Positions 1 to 12,468 of a stretch of 64,000 nt of DNA are shown here, in pieces. A program made the position numbers and the translations under genes. Source of the DNA: Sclerotinia nivalis (Eukaryota > Ascomycota > Leotiomycetes > Helotiales > Sclerotiniaceae); assembly GCA_029531795.1 (NCBI GenBank), contig JAPEIS010000002.1, positions 3,443,440 through 3,507,439 of the forward strand. Direction: 5' to 3'. How positions within the stretch are numbered: the first letter of the stretch is position 1; the number at the start of each line of letters is the position of its first letter. The notes below the pieces were generated by a model. That model had not been told where the DNA came from, did not search any database, and was given only the letters and a program-made list of their open reading frames with translations.

Positions 1-3000
1 TGTTCGACGATGAGATTTCCATCGGTTAAGTAATTATAAACGATGAGGAAGAAGATAGTTGGAATGTTTCTTTATCTGGTTAATTAAATCGCTTAATTGA
101 TCAAATTGACCAAATTGACCAAATTGACCAAATTGACCAAATTGACCAAATTGACCAAGTTGATCAAAACAACTGAATGGGTCAAAATAGACAATTAAAC
201 GTTACAGGATACAGTGGATAGATCAATCTGATGGTTATGATCAATGGGTATCGGCTCAGAGTTATGATAGATTCTGGAGCAACTGGAAATTTTATTGTAC
301 AAGAAGTTGCACAAGAAGCTGGTATAAGGTTCCAAACGAAGAAACATCTATATGTATTGCAATTAGTAGATGGACAATTAATTGATGTTGAAAATGGGAT
401 GGTACGAATAGAGACCAAGCCAATCGAAATGTAGATAGGTGAATATCACGAATTCATATAGTTTGATATGGTTCCATTAGGGAATCATTAGGTTATATTG
501 AGTATGCTATGGTTGATATAGCATAATTCCAATATTAATTGGAATCGAGGAATTTTGATACTCGATTAATACAATTGCGATCATCGAGATATGTACAAGT
601 CTGTAAGACTGAATATACGCTTTAGGGAGTTGAAGGCGAACAACCTTATCGATGTAGAATATCAAATCTAGAATCCTTCATTGACGAATATATCAATGGA
701 ATATAGAAAATATATAAAACTTTTTGAAAAACAAAAAGGCTACAAAGCTTTATCAGAATATAAATTATAGAATCACGAAATAGTATTAATGAAAGAAAAG
801 ATGCTTTCATTTAGGTCTATTTATCAAATATCGAAAAGAGATTTGAGGATGTTCAAGGAATATATTGATAATAGTTTAAAAAAAGAATGGATTAGAGAAT
901 CTACCTTATAAATAATTAATCCTATATTATATATATCTAAAAAGGATAAAACCAAAAGGTTATATATAGATTATTGCAAACTCAACAATATAACAATCAA
1001 AAATCGATATCCATTTCCATTAGTTACAGAATTGAAAGATCGATTAAAGAAAGCCAAGATCTTCTCCAAGTTTGATTTACGAAATGGTTTCCATCTAATT
1101 AGAATGAAAAAAGGTGAAGAATGGAAAACAGTATTCAGAATTCGATATGGATTATACGAATATCAAGTTATACCATTTGGGTTAACCAATATATCAACAA
1201 TGTATATACATTTGATAAACAATATATTGAGAAAGTATCTCGATATTTGTTATATTTATTATTTGGACAATATATTGATCTATTCGGAGATTCTAGAACA
1301 ACATATTCAAGATATCAGCAATATTTTAGTATACTTGGAAGAAGCAAATCTTCAATGCAAATCCAGCAAATGTATATTCTATATTATAAAGACAGAGTTT
1401 TTAGATTATACAATCTTTCCAAAAGGACTCAAAATGAATTCAAACAAATTACAGACTATTCAAGAATAGAATCAGCCTACGAGTATTAAAGAAATACAAT
1501 CTTTTTTAGGATTTGCCAATTTCTATCACAGGTTCATTAAAGATTATTCGAAAATAGCAACTTCGATATCCGAAATAACTAAGAAGAATCAAAGAGAATT
1601 CCAATGAACAGAAAAAACATAAAAAGCTTTTGAACTACTCAAGCAAACCTTCATAAAAGAACCAATACTTTTATCGTTCGATCCGGAACTATCAATTGAA
1701 ATCGAGACCGATTCTTCGGACTACATTTTGGGGGCAGTATTAAACCAGTCAAAAGCGAATAAAAAATAGCAATCAATAATCTACTATTCCTGAAAGTTAT
1801 CGCTAGCAGAATTGAATTATAAAATTTACAACAAAAAGCTATTAACTATAATCAAAGCATTTAGGAAATGAAGAGTCTATTTGAAAGAATCGAAATATAT
1901 AGTACAGATATATACCAATTATAAAAACCTAATTTACTTCATTACAATAAAGGAATTAAACAAACAGCAGATTAGATGATTCGAAACCATGGTTGCCTAT
2001 AATTTTCGTATTTTATATATCAAAGAAACAAAAAACGTTAAAGCTGATGTTTTTAACAGAAAACCGGAATATTTACAAAATAAAGTATACGAAACATATA
2101 CAATCTTAAAAGAAGAAGATAATATATTAGTATATAACAAATTACAATTTGTTGTTTTCTTTAGAGTTGATTATAGTACAATCAAGGAGTAGTTGAAAGC
2201 AGAATATGAACAAGATGCTACTGCGAAACGAATCCTCAAGAATACGGACAATTTGGAAAAGGGATTCAGTATTGATGAAGGGTTTATATACTTCTATAAC
2301 AAATTATATATACCTTCTAGACTAGCTGAAGGATATATTTGAGAACAATATGAGCTTCTAGTTTATGGACATTAAGGAGTAACTAGAACTTTTACCAGAA
2401 TCAAAAAGGAAGTTTATTTTCCAAAAATGAGGACTACAATTGAAAAAGTAATTAAGAATTGCGATATCTATATACAGAACAAAACCGCTAGACATGCTCC
2501 ATATAATTAACTCAAGATCTCTGAATTATCTATTCAATCTTGGAAATCCATTGTATAGGATTTTATAGTAAAACTATTTATATCCAAAGAACCAATCACA
2601 CTAAAGGAATATGATTCCGTTTTAGTAGTGATAGATAGATTAACGAAATTCGTTTATATGATATTATTCTATAAGAAATGGATAATAGATAATTTAGTTT
2701 ATGTATTCCTACGAAATATAATCAGTATATATAGTGTATTAGAGGAAATAATTTCAAATAGGGATAAACTTTTTATATCAAAATTCTAAATTACTTTTAT
2801 AGTATTATTTAAAGTCAAATGCAAACTATCTATTGTATTTCACCCTCAAACAGATGGCCAAACAGAATATCTAAATCAGATAATGAAAGTTTATCTATAT
2901 TGCTATATCAATTATAAATAAGACAATTAAGTTGAACTATTACCCTTAGTTCAATTCGTATACAATACATCGGAGATAGAAACAACAAAGGTAATGCTAG

Positions 3001-3550
3001 TATATGCTAATTATAGATATATTTTATTAATCTATTGTTCACCATTTCTACAAACAGCGAATGCCGATGAAGTTATAAAAGATATATCGGAAATCAAGGA
3101 ACTATACAAACAGTTTTCATTGAATTTATAGTTTATAGCTTTGAGAATAGTTGTATATTATAACAAATCATAAAGTATGAGATCTACTCTTAAAAAGAGG
3201 GATAAAGTTTATTTGATTCGAAGAAATATTCAAATACAACGACCAAACGATAAACTAGACTACAAAAAACTAGGATCATTCGAAATCGAAGAAATGGTAG
3301 GATCTATTAATTTCAGATTGAAGTTACCAAATACTATAAATATCCATCTAGTATTCCATATATCCTTATTCGAACTAGTGCTATCAGAAGCGCCGAACGC
3401 ACCAGAAACTATAATCGAACCTATCAATCCGAATGCCAAATACGATATCGAAACAATACTAGATTGTAAATACGTCAGAAATACAATAAAGTATTTAATC
3501 AAATAGTTCGATTACCTATATTCAGAAAACACTTGAAAACCCAGAAAGAA
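1..3550 (+). mobile_element. Ty3/gypsy chromovirus pol, RIP-damaged, 5' end outside window
   Basis: Retrotransposon polyprotein relic read in a single frame (codon starts divisible by 3) from before position 96 to about 3550, interrupted by many stops but with no frame change. In order: aspartic protease (DSGAT near 270), reverse transcriptase (FDLRNGFH near 1074; YLDNILIYS near 1260, where the usual YLDD has become YLDN), RNase H end (about 1990-2075), integrase with HPQTDGQTEYLNQ near 2842, and a C-terminal chromodomain at about 3446-3550 (YLIK-stop-FDYLYSENT-stop-KPRKNL, both stops sitting where Trp is usual). Stops and substitutions are the transitions RIP produces. A chromodomain places it among chromoviruses, which usually target heterochromatin. 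The gag gene and 5' LTR lie beyond the left edge. Not functional. Confidence 0.9.
96..167 (+). repeat. 9-bp tandem repeat coding Ile-Asp-Gln units
   Basis: Eight units of ATTGACCAA (first and last slightly diverged) lie in the pol reading frame just before the protease, so the polyprotein carried an (IDQ)8 linker. The 9-bp unit keeps frame, consistent with expansion inside a once-coding region. Confidence 0.8.
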
Positions 3551-4640
3551 TCTCAATTGCCCTGAAAAACTGTAGGCGTTCCATTAACGATATCCAAATC
3601 TACCCAAAAAGAATCAAAAGGATTCAAGAAAAACGAAGAATCGAAACTTTCCAAAAGATCGAACAGAGCATTACTAAGACCAGAAGCATTTTCGTTTGCT
3701 TTTTTCTTCTCCACTTACTCTTTTGCCAACCGTTCTTTCTCTTTCAAAGTATCCAATTCATCCAAATATTTAAGGCCACAATCGACCATCCGCTTTCTAC
3801 AATCATATAGGAATTTCTTTTGTTTACACAAACACAAAATTTTAGCAAGCACTTCCTCCTCTTCACAATCTAATTTCTCTTCTTATTTATCCAGAAAAAC
3901 CCAATCCGAAACACAAAACACTTCCCGATCCCAATCTTCTTCCAAAAGAAATTCGGCATCATAAAGAATTCGAACCAAAACACATTCAGAACAACAAAAA
4001 CGCTGAAGATTATTAACATCTTTTACACAACGAAGTTTTTCATTACAACAATAAAAACAGAAAGACATTTCAACTCCACAATTATTGATAGATTGAACCA
4101 AAAGAATCTATTCAGAACATTTTCGAACAGAAAATAAGGATTTCTTAATTTTGAAAGAAGACATAATAGGAAAAAAGAGTTTTACACTTTCTTCAGAATA
4201 TAACCCCACCTTATAAACTTGAAACAAGCTTTAACCTAAATAAAGGATAGTATTACAATCACAGATCTTACAATAACCGATCATATAAATACACATTATG
4301 ATTTGATCGAATTAGTATAAGATTAAAATGATCGTAAAAACAAACAAGCACAGACCATATCAGTATCAAATTATATAATAGAGCATTGGAACTTCGAAGG
4401 CTCCTAACGCTCCTGAAGCATTGAAGCATTGAAGCTTCGAAAACTCCCAACGCTCCTAGAGCATTGGAGCTTCGAAGGCTCCCGACGCTCCTAGAGCATT
4501 GGAGCTTCGAGGGCTCCTAGGGCTCCCAAGTACGAAGATCTATATAAACAAGATGGATTCCTTTATTTGTAAAGCTTCATACTCAAGAACAATCATTAGT
4601 TTAAACACTATAATTACTATACAATACAATCGTTATATCT
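3551..4640. other. AT-rich stretch, probable 3' end of the gypsy element
   Basis: No convincing gene. Short ORFs on either strand here resemble nothing I recognise. It follows the pol directly and contains a 35-bp repeat block and a TATA-like TATATAAA near 4541, which would suit a U3 region of a 3' LTR, but LTR boundaries could not be fixed because no 5' LTR is in the window. Confidence 0.4.
4381..4529. repeat. 35-bp tandem repeat (GAGCATTGGAGCTTCGAAGG type)
   Basis: About four imperfect units built on GAGCATTGGAGCTTCGAAGG followed by CTCC(C/T)(G/A)ACGCTCCTA. GC content is clearly above the flanks. It lies just upstream of the TATA-like motif near 4541, so it could be enhancer-type repeats of an LTR. 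Confidence 0.7.
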
Positions 4641-4649
4641 TCATTCTCA

Positions 4650-6262
4650 CCAAGCCCCTGTTTGATCTTTAGTAGAAATCACCACAGCCTTTCTATAAGT
4701 CCCTTGATCACTTCTTAGTGATAAAGGATTGTAGCGGCGTAACACTTAATTGATGATGAGTTATTCGAGATTTTACTAAAGTTGATTGAAAAAGAGTTTC
4801 AATTGGATTATGAGAGGTTTGAGAGATCCAAAGGTTTAAATCGAAAGGAGGAGGAGTAGGTATATGAATTCGAATATCTAATTTTGAGAGTATAACTTCG
4901 GGATCAAATGGTATTAATCTAGCTTTTCAAAATCCAGCTTTCATATTCTGAATTGTAATTGATTCTTGATATGTAACTTTAAAAGTTATAAAGAATTCAA
5001 CCTTGGAGATATGATTGATATATATCACGGAGGCAGCAGACAGGATAACAGAAATCACTTTATTGATAAGACGTAGCTCGAAGAGCTACGTTTCTACAGA
5101 AGGAACGTTTCCTTTAAATACATTTGTGTGTGCTAGGGCTCCGAGCCCTAGCGCTCTTACAGGGTACGATCACCAAGCGTGCCCCGCTCGGTGCTGGATC
5201 GGACAGGTGGAGCCTACTAAAGGGGCCGGTCCAGTGGCCCGGCCCTGACCCCGTGACAATATATGTCTTAATAAATCTATCAATTTAACAACTATACAAG
5301 CGTTTTAGGATACTAAAACATTCAATATCAAATGATTGAGTTAAATGATTTGAATATAATGGTAATCTTATATATATAATATCATTTGCCTTACAATATG
5401 ATTGAAAAGATATCGATTCGTAACTTTCATACCCATCTAGTATTAGTATTCGATATTTGCCCTTTGTTCGATGAATTGTATACTTATCGAAGTACTTTAT
5501 CCATTCTAACCCTATCTCATTATTTGTCCATCCATTAGAAGTAGATTTGATAGCTCAATCTATTGGAAGATCGATTTCAGTATACCAATTAGAAAGGTAA
5601 ATTTGTTCTTGAACTATTAAAAATGGAGATATAATTTCACTCTTTTCATTACCATATATAATCACTATAACCCACTTTCGATTGCCTAATTGTATTGCCT
5701 TGCTTCTACCACTTCGTTCAGCACTAATTACAATTATTCCGGAGCATATTATACCCATCATAAAGCCGATTTCATCGAAATTATAGAAATCGCAATCCAA
5801 AATACTATATTTCATCCACATATTCGATACCAATCGAAACCATTCTTCAATAAACTTAAGATCTTCACAGAAAGCTTTTTGAAAATCATAAATACAATTA
5901 AAACGCATCTTTAATTCTGTATAATGCTTTACGAATCGATGAGTTTAAAACTTTCCAACCTTTTTTGTTCCCCGCAATTCAAGAATATAATTCGCTATAT
6001 CTTCTACCCCCTTGAATTTAAATGGAAAACCTTTATTATCTATATCAAATATATATTAAACAATTACTTCCTTTTCCAATTTTATAATATTATAACAATT
6101 CGCTCGAGTTTCTGTACATAAAGTAAAACCATCCATTCTGTGTATAAGTATTGTATACGATATATTATATAACTTAACAACCTTTCAAATGCTTAGTTTT
6201 TTATCTTTTTGAAGAACTTCGATAGCTAAAAGTATTTGTACTTCTTTATTATTAAATTGCAT
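4650..6262 (-). mobile_element. Fot1/pogo-type transposase, RIP-damaged and split by a solo LTR
   Basis: Minus-strand DDE transposase relic of the Tc1/mariner-pogo (Fot1) class. From the start at 6262 one frame runs through an N-terminal helix-turn-helix/CENP-B-like region (LAIEVLQKDKKLSI) and the catalytic domain: NFDEIGFMMG near 5770, LILDGYESY near 5450 and LTQSFDIECF near 5320, giving the three acidic positions as D, D, D. The usual DGYxSH is DGYESY, a C-to-T change. The C-terminal part (ISKVEFFITFK and ARLIPFDPEVILSKLDI) resumes on the other side of a solo LTR at 5023-5258, so that LTR inserted inside this ORF. In-frame stops at usual Trp/Gln/Arg positions mark it as dead. Terminal inverted repeats were not resolved; two CTCGGTGAT copies near 6326 and 6343 may belong to one end. 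Confidence 0.85.
5023..5258. mobile_element. Solo LTR (236 bp) with ATATA target duplication
   Basis: The right end is CCGTGACA and the left end TATCACGG, the inverse of CCGTGACA except for one TG-to-TA change. Five bases on each side match: ATATA at 5018-5022 and at 5259-5263. This is the signature of an LTR-retrotransposon insertion reduced to one LTR by recombination. The right half (about 5110-5256) is GC-rich and CpG-containing, unlike the RIP-worn surroundings, so the insertion is younger than most of the damage or escaped it. It interrupts the Fot1-type transposase. Confidence 0.85.
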
Positions 6263-6396
6263 GATAAATGATTGATAAAACACATCTTGAAATCAAAAAT
6301 GGTAAATTGAAGTGAAAGTGACCCACTCGGTGATATGAACCGCTCGGTGATAAACCATGTTATAGTAAGTAATAAAAACCTCTGATTTTCAGATGT

Positions 6397-6835
6397 GCAA
6401 CAAACATTAAGATTGAAATTCGGGACACATCACGTGAATATTCACCGCTTTCTGCAGAAAACAGCGGATATCAAAGCAAAGGTCATTATTCACACTGTTT
6501 CTCCCAAACATATGGATTCGATGAAGAATACTGCGCAGGATTAATATTGAGGAAACTCGTGTTCTTCTTGCATGTGAAGCTAAGAATCAAGCTGTCAAGG
6601 CATTTGTTTACACCAGCTTGGATTCTACCCTTGTGAATACACCTCAAGAATTCCAGGTGTAAAACTCACCCAAGATGCTGCGAAGCTCTTCACAGAAAAC
6701 AGTAAAGAGGTACCATTGCCTACTCAATACCAAAGCTATAGCAGACGCGGCTGAAAACATTCGAAGTCAAGAGATTGGGAATAAAGTACTACAGTCGAGG
6801 TCCCAAGTGTACGTGGTGTCTTCTAAGATAGGCCA
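6397..6835 (+). pseudogene. 3-beta-hydroxysteroid dehydrogenase-like relic
   Basis: Scattered across three forward frames are peptides that fit the fungal 3beta-HSD/sterol-4-alpha-carboxylate dehydrogenase family of NAD(P)-dependent SDRs: KVIIHTVSPKHMDS, then KAFVYTSLDSTLVNTPQEFQ, then a LTQDAAKLFTENSKEVPLPT segment and a VPSVRG end. Several frameshifts separate them and no start codon or Rossmann glycine motif is left, so only the middle of the gene survives. Composition is normal GC, so decay was by indels rather than RIP. It sits beside another SDR relic and an intact CYP505, possibly a dying metabolic cluster (inference). Confidence 0.6.
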
Positions 6836-7320
6836 TTTGCATGTGTAGTAATCTAAAGATAGCCTCTAAAATATTCTCCCTGGTAGTAAGTAAATGCGAA
6901 CACAAGTATGAAAGAATGAATCGTTCTTGGGTCGAAACTACATGAGCACACTAATTTGATCCTTTTCTTGGCCTCAAAAAATTAATGACATTGATGTCCC
7001 ATACTTCGTACAGTATTGTTTATTGTTCACGAGAATGCGGAGTAGCGGGGTAATCAATTAGATCACGATGCCCTCCAGATTGCTATATCCAATACTAATG
7101 TGGCAAGCTGTGTTGATGCCAACTGAATTATAATCACCACGGTGGGCGTTTACTCATTGCTAAAGGTTGTTATTATACTAATAATCGTAAGATCTTACGA
7201 TTATGGAGTAACATAAAGGGAAAGTTCAGCAATAGGTCTTTCAAAATAGTATAATATAATAGGAAAATGGCTGCCAGCCAATGTCTCCACAACACGATGC
7301 AACTTTACGCTTCCAGAATT
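6836..7320. other. Intergenic, no gene seen
   Basis: Normal-GC sequence between two dehydrogenase relics. I see no ORF, repeat or RNA gene. Confidence 0.5.
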
Positions 7321-8016
7321 TCAAACAGCTTTGCCCGAGAACTCCAGATCCTGTCTTGTAATGTCAAGTACCATATCCTCGTAAGTCTTAAATCTAAAAC
7401 CAAATACCTCCTCCGTTTTCTTCGCATTCCAATCGATCCGCAAACTCGGTTGACCTCCTTGTTTAAATACGCCCTCCTCTACCTCCTTAGGAAAATGCTT
7501 CTTCACAATTTCAAACGCATCCTCATAAATCATCGGCCTCTGTCATCTCCCCTTCAACATTGAATACTCTAGACTCGGCCGTGGTGAGAACTGGGTTCTC
7601 GGTTGCGTGGGGGAATGGCATATTCGCAACGATGGAAGATGTGATGACAACACGCTTGAGAGACGGGGTTTTGAGCGCTGCTTCGAATATGTTTGCTGCG
7701 CCTTGCACTGTTGATTCGTAGATCTCTGATGGTTTCCTGGATGGCAAGGGAATGGGCGACGCGATGTGGATTGCGTAGGTTATGTCTTCTAGTGCTTTGG
7801 TATAAGCATCAGGGTGTAGAATATCCGGGACTTTAACGAATGAAAGCTTGTTCTTTGAGGCAAAGTCTGAAGGTGTTGGGTGAGAGAGCAAGACTTTAGA
7901 TCCGGATTCGTTTCGAATGGCTGCACGAACGGTATAGCCTGCCTCCAATGCCTCTAGTAATGTCCTAAAACCAATAAAGCCTGTGACACCGGTGATAAGT
8001 AGATTTGGAGGTATCA
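7321..8016 (-). pseudogene. Extended SDR (NAD-dependent epimerase/reductase-like), catalytic core deleted
   Basis: Minus-strand gene whose N-terminal ~160 residues are well kept: a start at 8016 (MIPPNLLITG) and the cofactor-binding TGVTGFIG motif at residues ~9-16, as in ketoreductases related to cinnamoyl-CoA reductase and Gre2. The frame breaks at about 7530, and the next frame gives a good C-terminus (IYEDAFEIVKKHFPKE to EFSGKAV, stop at 7321). About 90-100 residues that should lie between, including the YxxxK active site, are missing. The join has a repeated GATGAT, so a microhomology-mediated deletion is likely. The upstream in-frame Met at 8056 would precede the glycine motif by an unusual extension, so 8016 is preferred. 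No activity is expected. Confidence 0.8.
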
Positions 8017-8122
8017 TTGTGTCTTCGCCGAAAGAGAAATCATTCCAAATAGACAAGGTGTTCGTCGTATTTGATGGTTGAGATAAGGTGATTGGAAATT
8101 GGTTTAAATACTAAATGCAAAG

Positions 8123-8294
8123 TGTTGGTATCACTTCGGTGATACTAATTGCATAATACTATTTTAGTATATTATGTTATTCATTCTTATTGTTGTTACT
8201 CTATGAAATAAGGGGGCTATTTATATTTGAAGGGAGAGGACTAGTTCGCTAGTAGTACGGCTCCTTATGAGGTTGGTCACATGATATACCGACA
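8123..8294. mobile_element. Possible small solo LTR
   Basis: The segment starts TGTTGGTAT and ends ATACCGACA, an imperfect inverted repeat typical of LTR ends, and contains an AT-rich middle. The 5 bases on each side do not match, so there is no target-duplication support. Confidence 0.25.
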
Positions 8295-8823
8295 CCTATA
8301 ATTCATGTCAAATACCGAAATATCCAAACGACAACGCAGTGGTTCCACCACCAGGTTTACTGAACATTACGATCGTAGTCGAAATAGAGGACTACCTCAC
8401 GGACAAGACACAATTCCAGCAACGAAAAAAACATCCAAATTCCCTGTGTGTTATGATAGTGTCTGGTAGTGTAGTTCACTTATACTTATACTTCTCAATT
8501 ATCTACCAAACAAATACTGTCTGGAATCTTCCTAATGGTAGTCAAAAACCAAGTAATGCTAGAAGTAGTAGTAGCGGAAAGTGCAATGGGATCTTTAGTC
8601 AAGAACGAGGACATGATGACGGATGATTGTGATTCTAGTTGGTGTTTCTGTAAATACCAGAATATCCATCAAAGTGTCAAACCAAGAAAAAATTTCAATA
8701 AGTCATATATGGTCGAATTATTTCAAATTGTTGATTAATAATTGATAAATGACTTCGGCATGCTAACGCTAAAAGCTTAACAGATTCTTACCCCATAGGA
8801 CAAGTACACTTTCACAAATCCCA
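8295..8823. other. Intergenic, no gene seen
   Basis: Downstream of the CYP505 stop codon. Short forward ORFs here have no recognisable features. Confidence 0.5.
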
Positions 8824-11800
8824 TCAAGTGAAGACATCACTAGCATACCTATCATTCTTGATGCCCCGAAACCAATCCTCAACTTCCTCATCCGTCTTAG
8901 TCTTCCCAAGAAGATCAGCAGCCTCCGCGTAAATCTTTTTAGTCATGACCGAGACACCTTCTCCAACCATACTTGATCCACACACATACAACTTTGCACC
9001 ACTATCAAAAACTTTTCTTAACTCCTCTCTTTCTTCCCAAAGTCTATCCTGTACATGACAGCTTCCCTTACTTAGTTCCGGAGCTTGCGAGAAGGCGTAA
9101 TACAGCTTTACTACTCCATCGGCTTCCCATTTATTCAGCTCCTCGGAGAACAAAGCATCTTTATCGGGATGTCCACAGCCAACAAACAAATATGCAGCGG
9201 CTAGTTTTCGTCCAGCTGCGATTTGCAATGCTCGCTCTTGTACAAAACCACGGAAGGGAGCTAGTCCAGCCCCAGCGCAAATATAGATTACTGGAGTATT
9301 CTCCAAATCCGTGGGTGGATGAAAAGATCCACGACTTGGTCTGACAGAAACATGTACGCGATCTCCCTCCTCAACAGAAGAAAGGTAATTCGATGCTACC
9401 CCCAAATAACGCTTCGATTCACCGGCTTTTGAGACAGTGTCCAGAACAGACCAGGTCAGGGTGGCGACTGTGGGGTCATCAAGTGGCGATGAAGAGATGG
9501 AGTATTGGCGTATTCTCATGGGCGGAAGCATGGCTAGGAAGTCTCCCAGAGACAATGCGGCGGATGGGTATTCTTCGAGGATATCGAGTGGCGAACGATG
9601 TTTGAGTAGAATCTCTTTATTGAAGCCTTCCTTACCCAAATACTCGATCTTTTCTCTCGCTTCTAGTTCAGGTGTACTTGCGGCTATTTTTGCAACATTC
9701 TACCAAGTTAGCATATCGACAGACCGGGGGCTGAAGTGAAATAGTACCTTGCGAGTGGCAACTTGACTGAGTTCGACGTAAGCCCCAAGAACATCCCATA
9801 CAGATATGGGGTGTCCAGTTGGCAACGTAGTATTAGCACTAGCTTTGATGTTCAACATAGCATCCCAAGGAAGTCCGTAATGTTTCAGCACTCGTCGGAT
9901 ATTCTTTGAATTGTTCATCGGCAGCACTGCCATGTAGTCGCCAGCACGATATGCCATGCCAGTTGGGATTTTGAGTGATATGTGACGCTTCTCCGGCACT
10001 CCCGGTGCGGTTAAAACCTTGTTGCTTAGAACAATTGATTCGCGTACGTCTTGTCGAAGCCTAGAGGACCGAGCACTAGAATCGATGTCGATTTCCAAGC
10101 CTACATCTTCCCCACTATCCGCACTGCTTGTTAATTGAGTCCAAAGATAAGTATCTTGCCATTTATCAAAAGCTTCGAAGATATCTCCAGCACTAACGTC
10201 ACCGAATCCACTATCTACAATTCTTGTTGCGCCATTGTTCTCGAATTCAGTGTCGAGTAATTTCGGAATCCGCTGGTAAGTAGATACCCAGTCATCTGAA
10301 AGAAGTGTTAATGATCATTTTTCTCTTCTCAACAGTTCTACAGTATGGAAACACATACGATTTCCGCAGCCATAAACAGCATATTTAATGTCCTTAAGAC
10401 GGTCACTGCCTTGTAGGTTTTCCAACCACTCAACGAAATGGCGAGCATTATCAGGAGCATGTCCTTCATAACTTGACGATATCAAGATTACTGGCTGGTT
10501 TTTCGGGATCTTGTCTACAGCGGCATCAAGAGGGTCAACTTGAGCCTCGTAGCCACGTCCACTAGCTTCTCTTGCAAGATTTCGAGCCAAAGCTTCACAG
10601 GTTCCTGAGTTTGAACCATAAAAGATAGACATTGGTTGCTTTGGCTTTCCCGAGTTGCTCAAATCCTTGCTAAGTTTTTGATCGCCTTCTGGCAGTCGCT
10701 CTTTGGAAGTATCAACATGCAGCATTTTTTCGAGGTGAAGAGAATCAATGCCATCCCGGAGACTGGCGCGCATGTAAAACCCGTTTGGCTTGATACTCAA
10801 TGTTTGTTTGATGAGAAGATTGTAACTTGGATCATCCATTCTGAAATTGAGGTTTTGTAAGAGCATAGCGACGGCGAGAAGTGCCTCCTGCCATGCAAAA
10901 GGTCTTCCGATGCACCCCCTCATACCATTGCCGAACGGTTTCCAGGCATTAGGTGGTAACTTTCCGAATGGCTCGTCCAACATTCGTTCTGGTTTGAATG
11001 AGTCGGCATCGTCACCGTAGATAGTGGGATCACGGTGAATTCCAGGGATGAAAGCAAGTATTGACTGTCCTGGCTTCACTTCGTACTTACCACCGACAAT
11101 TATAGGCGACTCAGTTGAATTGGGCAGGGGGTAGAAGGATATAACGGGTGCTGTAGGAGTCAACCTCAATGTCTCTCGCAGGCAAGCTTCTATGTAGGGG
11201 AGTTTCGACATGTGATCAATGGTTATGGGTCCCTTGCCAACAACTTCATCAACCTCGCGTTGAGCTGCCTGGTATGCTGAAGGATTCTTCAGTAAGTTAT
11301 AGAAAAGGAAAGAGAACATTCCACTCGTCGTTTCATGACCTGCGAAGATGGTTAGAATAGAGTGACTCGATACACGGTGGAAAGTTTATGTACCGGCAAT
11401 GAGAAAGGTAATCATGTTGTTCAAAATAGTCGAATCTGAGAGACCTTTTCCAGTTTTTGGATCTCTGCCGTTGATCATGGCATTAAGCAGATCTTTCTTA
11501 TCATTGGGATTCGCTCGTCGCTCAGCCAACAGTTCTTTGGCTACACTCTGAAGCAGCGCGATATCAGAATCGAACTTGGCTTGTGCAGAACGCATGAAAT
11601 AATTGGCGATAGTAGGTCGCAGAGCTCTAGCACCAGATTCGAGAAGGAATCCACTCATGGCGCCGACGAAGGGATGCATTTCTTCGCGGTAGAAGCTATT
11701 GAAACGGGTACCCATTGCGCACCTGAGTCCCCAGTCAGTTCAGTTGCCCAATGAATCGTGAATATGAATGGATGACTTACAAAGCAATGGAGTCCAGTGC

Positions 11801-12380
11801 CAATCTCGTGAAGTCATCCGTAACGTCAATCTTCTCTTTCGAACCAAATCTCGCCCACTTCATAACTAATTGTGAAGCAATATCATGCATCTCGCCGAAC
11901 ATGGATCGGATGGACAGAGGCCCGAATGCTTTATCTAGTCAATTCGCAGTAACAATTTGTTGCGACTCATGGTACACACCTGGCATTAATACCCTATGTG
12001 CCAATTCCCAATTTTCTTCGCCATATTTGGCAGTGAAAAGGCCATCGCCGACACCATGTCGAACTTGCTCCAAGCTTCCAGATACTATCTTCGTGAACCT
12101 CTTCTCGTCGCAGACCTCATTGAGGAGTGCTTGCGAGGATATCCACAATTTTTCGTCGCCGGCGATATTAAGCTTGAAGATGGGACCTGGTTTAGAGGAA
12201 AATATGATCAGCGACATAAAACAAAAAGAAGGGGGTTACGTCATTCCTACCATATATTCCTGCCAAACGCTCAATACTAGCAAATGGATTGACGGGGTCA
12301 AGATCATGGACGTTTCCTAAGAAAGGAAGTCCAGGAGGCCCAGGTATCTCTTCCAAAGCTGCCATGTTGAATCCAGCCAC
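8824..12380 (-). CDS. CYP505 self-sufficient P450: cytochrome P450 fused to NADPH-P450 reductase
   Basis: Intact seven-exon gene; exons from the start are 12251-12380, 11980-12186, 11781-11934, 11394-11722, 10359-11339, 9748-10295 and 8824-9699, all with GT/AG introns of 45-64 bp, giving 1,074 residues, usual for CYP505. The P450 half has the proline-rich [10 protein letters not shown] start, I-helix AGHETTSG (~273-280), ExxR as ETLR (~329-332) and heme loop [10 protein letters not shown] with Cys ~416. No N-terminal membrane anchor is seen, so it is probably cytosolic. The reductase half has an FMN domain (IFYGSNSGT ~512), FAD site RQYSISSSP (~847) and NADPH-binding GAGLAPFR (~926). The family resembles bacterial P450BM3 and hydroxylates fatty acids near the omega end; members also oxidise polyketides (fumonisin Fum6 is a CYP505). 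The two broken dehydrogenase relics nearby make a former cluster conceivable. Confidence 0.95.
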
Positions 12381-12468
12381 TTCCGATATAGCAAATGAGT
12401 GGCAGGTTGATGTTGAGAGAGAGAATGTTAAGGTAAATCAGTGATGTTTGCAGAAGAAGGCACTGCCT

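Noticed and set aside
8973..9739. Forward ORFs opposite the CYP505 reductase domain
   Set aside because: They are antisense shadows of a clearly coding, fully motif-supported gene.
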